Assembly: GCA_902494595.1 (NCBI GenBank)
Contig: CABUTY010000114.1
Location: 1-5,436 of the forward strand
DNA length: 5,436 nt
Reading direction: 5' to 3'
DNA from: an uncultured Porphyromonadaceae bacterium
Lineage (GTDB): Bacteria; Bacteroidota; Bacteroidia; Bacteroidales; Muribaculaceae
Within the stretch, counting starts at the first letter, position 1. The number at the start of each line of letters is the position of its first letter. Made by a program: the position numbers and the translations under genes. Shown here piece by piece: positions 1-4,870 of this stretch. The notes beneath the pieces were generated by a model, which saw nothing but the letters and a program-made list of their open reading frames with translations, ran no database searches and had not been told where the DNA came from.

Positions 1-928
1 CCCGAGACGGCGTTTATCTTCTCCAGCATACGGTCGAGCCATCCCTGCGCGTCATCAAGGGTCTCGAACGACTGCCGTGACACAAAAGCGGCACGCCGCA
101 CGATTTCCACCGAGCGTTCCACTGAACCTTTCTCCCAGCCGGCCCGTGCGTTGCAGAACCGTTCACAGAACCTGTAGTACAGCGCGAGCTGCCGCATGGC
201 CCTGGTCGGATACCTGACGGCCGGACGGCCTTTCCTGCCGGTGCGGATGGTGACGGCGACCCTCATGTTGTCATACACCATCGTCTGCGGAACGCCTTGT
301 ATCTCCATGAAAAAGTTCCGATGCGCCTCCATCATCGACAGGGTGTCCTGACGAAGAAACAGCCATGCGCTGCGGCGGTTGGAATGAAGGAGCGTGAAGA
401 CGGCCATCTGAACGTTGCGGCGCCGACCAGCAATCACCAGTGGAATCTCGCCTCAGTCGAACTCGCATTCCCTGCCCGGATTGTGCTCACGTCGGACATA
501 CAGATCCGTATCCTTGACGGTCTTCGCCCCCATGGTGGCGCTGATGCGGCTCACATGGTTGCACACGCTCGGATAGCTCAGGGTAACATCGAATGGATGC
601 CCCTGCATGTCCACTGAAGCTTGCGCATGCTTGTGGCACGACGCACACGGTTCTCTTCAAGGCACTTGCGTATCAGTCCCTTGATTTCATCCGTCACCAC
701 CGGGCACTGACGCACCGGGGTATGGAACTTGGGCTCCGACCCTATCAGAGTCGCGAAAGCCTCCATGTCGCACACGCCGTCAGCATCAAGACAGACACGC
801 TCGTACTCCCACACGATCTTGTCGACCGTATGGCGGCTGATATGCAGTTACTCCGCAATCTGACGTTTCGACTGGCCCTTGATCCGGTAACGGTGTAGTA
901 CCTCGTTTCTTTCTACCATAGTTTTCAT
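1..928 (-). pseudogene. istA: IS21-family transposase IstA, inactivated (two stops, one frameshift) and cut by window edge
   Basis: This is the decayed gene for the IS21 DDE transposase. The best start is ATG at 928-926 (MKTMVERNEVLHRYRIKG), followed by a helix-turn-helix (KRQIAE-stop-LHISRHTVDKIV). The lesions are a TAA stop at 850-848 (codon 27, inside the helix-turn-helix), a one-base deletion near 615 after MRKLQ, and a TGA stop at 455-453 replacing the Trp of an expected EFDWGE motif. After the frameshift the correct frame reads continuously apart from that TGA. It passes through LSYPSVCNHVSRI, VYDNMRVAV (second catalytic Asp region) and the Trp-Glu-Lys-Gly-Ser-Val-Glu stretch (catalytic Glu region) to the window edge. 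About 309 codons of an expected 500 or so are visible. Family identity is inferred from these motifs. The small ORFs left between the lesions are unlikely to be functional. Confidence 0.85.
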
Positions 929-961
929 TTTGTGGGATTGGGTTAGTTCGATATAAATATA

Positions 962-1041
962 ACCCTGAATCCCCGGTTAAACTTCTCCTATGGTGGCGCA
1001 ATTCTCGGTTAGATTTCCTGGCGCACTTCTCGATTATATTT
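962..1041 (-). repeat. IS21 terminal direct repeats (two good copies, one degenerate)
   Basis: Two 23-bp copies lie at 994-1016 and 1019-1041. On the plus strand both start TGGCGCA and differ at only 3 positions (TGGCGCA-A/C-TTCTCG-G/A-TTA-G/T-ATTT). A third, weaker copy at 962-984 shares the CGGTTA core and about 15 of 23 positions with the middle copy. Tandem copies between the tip and istA are the known arrangement of transposase-binding sites at IS21 ends. They lie upstream of istA and may also contain its promoter, but no clear promoter was assigned. Confidence 0.7.
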
Positions 1042-1601
1042 TACATCTCTTTGGCCTGTTCCATCAGAGAGTCATGGGTCAGCTCATCATCGCCCTTCTC
1101 ATTCATTAAGCGGTCAAAGCGGTCGAAGAATGTCTGCGTGTCAGGAATCGGTTCATCCTCATAGATATACGGTTGATTTTTACGCAATGATTTTATAACA
1201 GTGCCCGGCACACGGTAGCTTAACGAATTGCGACTGCGGGAAGCCCTGAGATAGCGTTTGTTTTCAAGAGCGTCTATGTCATCGGAAAGTCTTAGTATTT
1301 TTGTGGTTCTGCATCCGGCATACTTCGCAATGTCTGAAATCATAATGCGGCTATCTTCGCTTCTGTCAACAAACATAGCCAGAAGCACCACCTGCATCGG
1401 AGTCAACTTCAACTTTCGGGAAGCATATTTGATATGTTTAGCTGTTTTCTCGAGAAAGTCGCTATCGAGGTTTGAGTCTTCGGCAAGTTCAACGATGTAC
1501 TCAAATGATTCAAGAATGCTTTTCGGCTTAGCATTTTTGGCATCATCCTTTTGTTTGGACTTATCCATTGTTTTTGCTTTTTGAAGATCTAATTCTCTCA
1601 T
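1041..1601 (-). CDS. Winged-helix protein, N-terminal remnant of a probable Bacteroidales AAA+ ATPase, truncated by the IS
   Basis: The 186-residue product starts with a lysine-rich, polar segment (about 1-28). A helical region with SFEYIVELAEDSNL (32-45) follows, then LKLTPMQVVLLAMFVDRSED (64-83) and a winged-helix-like part (ISDIAKYAGCRTTKILRLSD, 88-107, and YRVPGTVIKSL). The C-terminus is acidic (ELTHDSLMEQAKEM) and ends exactly where the IS begins: the last codon ATG and the stop TAA are built from the IS tip (A|TGTAA). From memory of the family, this pattern resembles the N-terminal part of a large Bacteroidales protein that continues into an AAA+ ATPase core. No Walker motif is present here, so the catalytic half would be lost. 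Start is at 1601; Met12 (1568-1566), preceded by an A-rich stretch, is a plausible alternative. The gene lies 73 bp downstream of prfH on the same strand. The parent family is inference; the truncation is well supported. Confidence 0.65.
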   Translation of the reverse strand: MRELDLQKAKTMDKSKQKDDAKNAKPKSILESFEYIVELAEDSNLDSDFLEKTAKHIKYASRKLKLTPMQVVLLAMFVDRSEDSRIMISDIAKYAGCRTTKILRLSDDIDALENKRYLRASRSRNSLSYRVPGTVIKSLRKNQPYIYEDEPIPDTQTFFDRFDRLMNEKGDDELTHDSLMEQAKEM

Positions 1602-1628
1602 TGCTTATGCAGTCTATTATTTACGATG

Positions 1629-1636
1629 CAAATTTA
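1629..1636 (-). promoter_or_regulatory. Candidate Bacteroidota -7 element upstream of the truncated winged-helix gene
   Basis: Read on the minus strand this is TAAATTTG, a perfect match to the Bacteroidota -7 consensus TAnnTTTG, 27 bases before the ATG at 1601. No TTTG stands at the usual 19-21 base spacing upstream; the nearest (1655-1651) is only 14 bases away and sits inside a hairpin loop. It may give the gene its own transcript, separate from rtcB-prfH, but the support is partial. Confidence 0.35.
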
Positions 1637-1643
1637 AGGGGTT

Positions 1644-1666
1644 GGTGTATCAAAAGGCGATACACC
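1644..1666 (-). other. Hairpin just after prfH (8-bp perfect stem, 7-base loop)
   Basis: GGTGTATC at 1644-1651 pairs perfectly with GATACACC at 1659-1666. The stem begins 8 bases after the prfH stop codon. On the transcribed (minus) strand it is followed by AACCCC rather than a run of T, so it is not a classic intrinsic terminator. It could protect the rtcB-prfH mRNA 3' end or attenuate read-through into the next gene. Confidence 0.5.
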
Positions 1667-1674
1667 TTCTGAAT

Positions 1675-2280
1675 TTATAACTTTCCCGATAATTTTTTTA
1701 CGGGATTACCTCGCTCCAGCTTGTCATGATTGATCCATTGGCGGTATAAAGAATCGGCTTGCGCTTTATCATTTTGCTGGCGAAGTTTCAGCAACAGCCG
1801 TTCGCGGGCTCGTGCTTTATTTTGTGATTGAGAACGTTCGTCAGAGCATCTTACCGCGATACCGGACGGAATATGGATTGCGCGAACCGTGGTTTCCACC
1901 TTATTGACGTTCTGGCCACCTTTCCCTCCCGACCGACATGTCTCGTATGTGATATCGGACTCGTTGATTGCAGGCAGTTCAACTTCGTTGAAGAAATTGA
2001 CTCCGACAAACCAGTTGCTGCGTTTATGCCTTGGACGATATGGATTGGTTGTTGATCGCCATAATACCGTACCTTGCCATTCTTTGACGATAGTTTCAGG
2101 GATTGACTCACTTGTGACGAATGTCAGGGACATATAGCAGCCTTCAACTTGATTATGCGGTTCGCAGTCGGCAAGATGAAGTGATGGTACAGCTTTGACA
2201 ATCTCACGTGCGACCAGAGTCACTGCTCTTGCACATTCCACCGGCCCACGGCCCGCTGTGATTTGTATATAGTGTTTCAT
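1675..2280 (-). CDS. prfH: PrfH, codon-independent peptide release factor homologue
   Basis: PrfH is a class I release-factor relative that hydrolyses peptidyl-tRNA on ribosomes stalled by decoding-centre damage, working with an RtcB ligase that repairs the cut RNA (known for the family). The 201-residue length is far shorter than RF1/RF2 (about 360) because the stop-codon recognition domain is absent. Visible marks are an N-terminal domain (MKHYIQITAGRGPVECARAV), the PrfH-type signature NPYRPRHKRSNWFVGV at 79-94, the GGQ catalytic loop at 121-123 in CRSGGKGGQNVNKVETTVRA, and a basic tail from about 150 (ERSQSQNKARARERLLLKLR). The Gln of GGQ is intact. The start codon ATG (2280-2278) overlaps the rtcB stop TGA (2279-2277) as ATGA, so translation is probably coupled to rtcB. 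No separate promoter was seen. Identification as PrfH rather than ArfB/YaeJ is firm because of the PRHKR-NWFVGV motif, the length and the rtcB neighbour. Confidence 0.95.
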   Translation of the reverse strand: MKHYIQITAGRGPVECARAVTLVAREIVKAVPSLHLADCEPHNQVEGCYMSLTFVTSESIPETIVKEWQGTVLWRSTTNPYRPRHKRSNWFVGVNFFNEVELPAINESDITYETCRSGGKGGQNVNKVETTVRAIHIPSGIAVRCSDERSQSQNKARARERLLLKLRQQNDKAQADSLYRQWINHDKLERGNPVKKLSGKL

Positions 2281-3476
2281 TCTCCGTTGTCTTTGATATT
2301 GAGTTTGGGCTTAATCATAGATATGATGTCAACTGTCGGTTTGATGAGTTCCAGAATTTCTTCCGTCGGCTTATATGCCATAGGAGACTCATCGAGTGTT
2401 TCCTCGCAAATTGAGGTCGAGAATACGCCTGACATAGTTTGTATGAAATCTGCCATCTCAATCTGTTTTTTGGCTTGCGCCCGGCTCATAATGCGTCCGG
2501 CACCGTGGGGCGCGGTATTGAGCCATTGTTCATTACCTTTGCCGACGCAGATAGCAATTCCGTCGCGCATATTGAAAGGAATCACAACCTTTCGCCCTTC
2601 AGAGGCATCAATCGCACCTTTGCGGAGCATGGGTCGTTCGTCTGTCACTGATATATAGTTGTGAGTCGTGTATATCGACTCTGCACATTTGGCTTTGCAT
2701 AATTTCCTGATAATCGTAAAGATGCGGTCTCGGATTATTTGATGATTATATAGAGCGTATGCCTGTGCGATTACCATATCAGAGAGATACCCTTTCAGAG
2801 CATCACCCCAAAGGAAGCCAATGTATTTGGCGCGTTGGGGATTCTGAGCTATGTTATGCCAATGGTTTGCTACTTTTACGCCGAGATTTCGCGAGCCGCA
2901 ATGGATTGTCAGCCAGCCTTCGCCTGAGGCTTCATCCTCTCCGTATTCAATAAAATGGTTGCCGCCGCCAAGCGTGCCGAGACTCTTATAGAATATCCCT
3001 TCCTGGAGTTTTATCCGGCGACAGAAATCGGTTATGAATCGCGTATCAATCCGTGGTGCCTCATTTATCAGCTCGGGAGCGGCCGAACGAGCCTTCTGAT
3101 ATTGCGAATTGAGGAAACGAAAGAGTTCCTTTTCGTTGAGCGAGTTCTTTGTGCAGATTTCCGTGCCCATAGGAATGGTCTCCCTGATACGATGGTCGAG
3201 AATCGGAAAATCCTCGGAATTGACCGGAACCGATAGCCGGTGCATGGAAATGGTGCAGCCGATGTCAACACCGACGTGGTCGGGATTGACATACATACCA
3301 ATAGGATACGCCGTACCTACATTGCAGTTGTTTCCGGCGTGAATGTCTGGCATCTGAACTATCGGAATTCCCTCCATTGCCGGATGGTCGCATAGTTTCC
3401 TGAGCCAGTTATGAGCCGGTTCTTCAATATTATCGGTGAAAATCTCAGCCGATGTTGTTTTTCCTTCTACTATCAT
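2277..3476 (-). CDS. rtcB: RtcB RNA ligase (PrfH-associated type)
   Basis: RtcB is a GTP- and Mn2+-dependent ligase joining RNA ends with 2',3'-cyclic phosphate or 3'-phosphate to 5'-OH ends, through a histidine-GMP intermediate. The product is 399 residues, close to the 408 of E. coli RtcB. Motifs in order are MPDIHAG (42-48), the metal-binding GVDIGC with Asp71 and Cys74, GTLGGGNHFIE (167-177; Asn173, His174), IHCGSRNLG (191-199; His192), YTTHNYIS with His272, RKGAID (285-290), and APHGAGRIMSR (322-332) in which His324 is the expected guanylylated histidine. It ends with DESPMAY (362-368). All expected catalytic and metal ligands are therefore present. After Cys74 the sequence is TISMHR rather than the more usual glycine-led GVR/GM type. 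It is the first gene of the rtcB-prfH operon and diverges from the WYL regulator gene. Start ATG 3476-3474; no Shine-Dalgarno is evident, as is normal in this phylum. Its job here is most likely repair of cut ribosomal or transfer RNA. Confidence 0.96.
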   Translation of the reverse strand: MIVEGKTTSAEIFTDNIEEPAHNWLRKLCDHPAMEGIPIVQMPDIHAGNNCNVGTAYPIGMYVNPDHVGVDIGCTISMHRLSVPVNSEDFPILDHRIRETIPMGTEICTKNSLNEKELFRFLNSQYQKARSAAPELINEAPRIDTRFITDFCRRIKLQEGIFYKSLGTLGGGNHFIEYGEDEASGEGWLTIHCGSRNLGVKVANHWHNIAQNPQRAKYIGFLWGDALKGYLSDMVIAQAYALYNHQIIRDRIFTIIRKLCKAKCAESIYTTHNYISVTDERPMLRKGAIDASEGRKVVIPFNMRDGIAICVGKGNEQWLNTAPHGAGRIMSRAQAKKQIEMADFIQTMSGVFSTSICEETLDESPMAYKPTEEILELIKPTVDIISMIKPKLNIKDNGE

Positions 3477-3494
3477 ACTATTCTATTTTGACTG

Positions 3495-3502
3495 CAAAGT
3501 TG
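3495..3502 (-). promoter_or_regulatory. Possible -7 element for rtcB-prfH
   Basis: On the minus strand this reads CAACTTTG, one change from TAnnTTTG, and lies 18 bases before the rtcB start. At the usual -33 distance there is CAAA in place of TTTG, within the dyad at 3512-3530. A weak core promoter with a dyad over its upstream element would fit an operon that is normally low and induced on demand, but this is inference. Confidence 0.35.
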
Positions 3503-3511
3503 AGATGTTGG

Positions 3512-3530
3512 TGCGCAACTGATTTGCGCA
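3512..3530. promoter_or_regulatory. Inverted repeat, likely operator for the divergent WYL regulator
   Basis: TGCGCAA at 3512-3518 and TTGCGCA at 3524-3530 form a perfect 7-bp inverted repeat around the 5-base spacer CTGAT. The right arm overlaps the -33 TTTG (3523-3526) of the WYL gene promoter, and the dyad lies about 9 bases upstream of the candidate rtcB -7 element. A bound dimer could thus repress both directions. This is the kind of site expected for a dimeric winged-helix regulator; binding by the WYL protein itself is inferred from position. Confidence 0.6.
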
Positions 3531-3554
3531 GCATGAGAAAATTCGTTATTTTTG
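3523..3554 (+). promoter_or_regulatory. Bacteroidota-type promoter for the WYL regulator
   Basis: TTTG at 3523-3526 is followed by 20 bases and then TATTTTTG at 3547-3554, matching the -33 TTTG and -7 TAnnTTTG consensus of the Bacteroidota housekeeping sigma factor at the right spacing. Transcription would start around 3560, leaving a leader of only about 10 bases before the ATG at 3570. The -7 box covers the upstream TTG codon at 3552, which argues against that codon as a start. Confidence 0.65.
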
Positions 3555-3569
3555 CGAAAAAATTTCGCT

Positions 3570-4592
3570 ATGCCACTGAACAGAGCCACACTTATCCGGA
3601 TTTCGGCGATAGACAAATGTCTTCAGAATCATTATCGCCGATGGACCATCAATGACCTTATTGATGCCTGCACAGATGCGCTCGCGGAGTATGAAGGCCG
3701 GAGCAATCCCGTAAGCCGCCGGACATTTCAGAATGATCTTGCCCTGATGCGCAGTGACCGGCTTGGATATAACGCTCCGATTGTGGTCCGCGACAACAAG
3801 TATTATGAATATGAGGACCCGGACTACAGCATAACGCATCTGCCTTTGAATGATGAAGGACTTGACGCTCTCAATTCAGCGCTTGATATTCTCCGTCAGC
3901 TTCAGGGTTTTCCTCAACTTGCGTCTTCAATCGACACAATCAGCAAGCTCAACGAACAGATTTCCCGCCAGACCGGGTCTTCGGTTCCGGCGATGGACAT
4001 GGAGCATGTGGCCGGTTACAAGGGTACGCAGTTTATCGGCATGATATATGATGCGGTTCGCAAGCAGCAGACAATAGAAATCGAATATCAGTCGTTCAAG
4101 GCACGGCAACCGGAAGCTCTGGTAGTATATCCATATCTTCTGAAGGAATATCGCAATCGGTGGTTTTTGATTTGCGAGAAAATGACCAACCGCTCGCCGC
4201 AAGTCAATATCTTTGCCCTTGACCGGATACATTCCGTCAAACCGGACAAAGAACATCCCTTCAGGAAATGCGTGGACTTTGACCCTGAGCATTTCTTCGA
4301 CGACACGATAGGAGTCACGAAGCAGATCAGCGACAAGGCGCGTCGTGTCGTCATCAAGGTTGACCGGCAACAGGCTCCCTACGTCGAGTCAAAACCTTTT
4401 CATAAGTCGCAGAAGGTGGAGCAGCGTTTCCGAGACGGCAGCATCCAGCTATCATTGAAAGTCGTTATAAACAACGAACTTGAACGTCTGATTCTCGGTT
4501 ACGGCGGTCATGCAGAGGTTATCGCTCCGCCAGAGTTCCGCGCCCGCATTGCCGAAAGCGTCAGGATTGCCTCCGGGAAATACAATGATTAG
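3570..4592 (+). CDS. HTH-WYL-WCX transcriptional regulator, divergent from rtcB-prfH
   Basis: This is a 340-residue DNA-binding regulator with a ligand-sensing WYL domain. The N-terminus (about 1-80) is a winged helix, including SRRTFQNDLALMR (49-61) as the likely recognition region. The linker follows at 90-150. The WYL domain spans about 160-230, with VVYPYLLKEYRNRWFLIC (185-202), the signature reading W-F-L instead of W-Y-L, and NIFALDRI (213-220). A WCX-type C-terminal domain covers about 255-335, ending LILGYGGHAEVIAPPEFRAR. WYL domains in related regulators (CapW, BrxR) control phage-defence operons, and WYL domains are thought to sense nucleic acids or nucleotides. Here the neighbour is an RNA-repair operon, so the signal might be a damaged-RNA product (inference). 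A TTG at 3552 in the same frame would add six residues, but it overlaps the -7 promoter box; ATG 3570 gives a normal WYL N-terminus. The gene ends 4 bp inside the convergent WG-motif gene. Confidence 0.9.
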   Translation: MPLNRATLIRISAIDKCLQNHYRRWTINDLIDACTDALAEYEGRSNPVSRRTFQNDLALMRSDRLGYNAPIVVRDNKYYEYEDPDYSITHLPLNDEGLDALNSALDILRQLQGFPQLASSIDTISKLNEQISRQTGSSVPAMDMEHVAGYKGTQFIGMIYDAVRKQQTIEIEYQSFKARQPEALVVYPYLLKEYRNRWFLICEKMTNRSPQVNIFALDRIHSVKPDKEHPFRKCVDFDPEHFFDDTIGVTKQISDKARRVVIKVDRQQAPYVESKPFHKSQKVEQRFRDGSIQLSLKVVINNELERLILGYGGHAEVIAPPEFRARIAESVRIASGKYND

Positions 4593-4870
4593 TCCAGAGA
4601 AATGAAAGCCAATAAATCCCAGTCATCTGGGGATACAGCAATAACGTGGTCATGAGCAACTAAACGGACAATGCCTTGCAGATTATCTGATTCTGTCTGC
4701 TCCGCACGTTGATATATCGGAGTAATTTCGATATTTCCTTCCCCATCCTTTGCTCCCCAAAGTCCGTTGTCGGCTTGAAATAGGGTCAATGGATTCGGCC
4801 CGGTAAAGTTCGGACCGATTTCAGGCTTTGGTTGATATTTCCCCGGTTGATGTCGTTTACGCTTGGGCAT
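4589..4870 (-). CDS. Small WG-motif protein of unknown function
   Basis: A 93-residue protein with no assigned function. It has a basic, proline-rich N-terminus (MPKRKRHQPGKYQPKP), then one copy resembling a WG repeat: GLWGAKDGEGNIEITPIYQ at 36-54, with LWG at 37-39 and a following P-x-Y. A second half with VRLVAHDHVIAVSPDDWDLL follows. No signal peptide or membrane segment is visible, so it is probably cytoplasmic. It starts 14 bp inside the end of the metallophosphoesterase gene on the same strand, indicating co-transcription and possibly translational coupling. Its stop codon overlaps that of the convergent WYL gene by 4 bp. WG repeats are usually present in many copies in longer proteins, so a single copy in a short protein is uncommon; the family assignment is tentative. 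No promoter of its own was found. Confidence 0.75.
   Translation of the reverse strand: MPKRKRHQPGKYQPKPEIGPNFTGPNPLTLFQADNGLWGAKDGEGNIEITPIYQRAEQTESDNLQGIVRLVAHDHVIAVSPDDWDLLAFISLD

Larger units (their letters stand above)
1..1045 (-). mobile_element. IS21-family insertion sequence, istA-proximal end (partial)
   Basis: This is the upstream (istA-side) end of an IS21-family element; the rest, including the end of istA and any istB, lies beyond the left edge. On the minus strand the element appears to begin 5'-TGTAAAA at 1045, which fits the TG...CA tips usual for the family. It then shows repeated copies of a roughly 23-bp sequence before the istA start at 928, as expected for the multiple transposase-binding repeats of IS21 ends. 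The transposase gene inside is inactivated, so the copy is not autonomous. The tip lies within the 3' end of the minus-strand gene at 1041-1601, which it truncates. The exact tip and target duplication cannot be confirmed because the other end is not in the window. Confidence 0.8.

Noticed and set aside
271..468. Minus-strand 65-codon frame starting at 468
   Set aside because: It is out of frame with the IstA motifs, which read through this stretch in another minus-strand frame (VYDNMRVAV and following).
297..898. Plus-strand open frames of about 100 codons (297-617 and 593-898)
   Set aside because: They lie antisense to the istA remnant, whose minus-strand translation gives clear IS21 transposase motifs.
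994..1041. Short CRISPR-like repeat array
   Set aside because: There are only two good copies with almost no spacer between them, at the tip of an IS21 element; these are transposon end repeats.
1258..1584. Plus-strand 108-codon frame with hydrophobic stretches
   Set aside because: It is antisense to the winged-helix gene, has no promoter or recognisable motif, and its hydrophobic look is a by-product of the opposite strand's codons.
1644..1666. Calling the hairpin after prfH an intrinsic terminator
   Set aside because: The stem is only moderately GC-rich and is followed by AACCCC on the transcribed strand, with no T-run.
3552..3569. TTG at 3552 as the WYL gene start
   Set aside because: The codon lies within the TAnnTTTG promoter box, so it would precede the transcript; ATG 3570 gives the expected N-terminus.
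3927..4370. Minus-strand 147-codon frame
   Set aside because: It is fully antisense to the WYL and linker coding region, whose motifs are clear; no family resemblance was seen.
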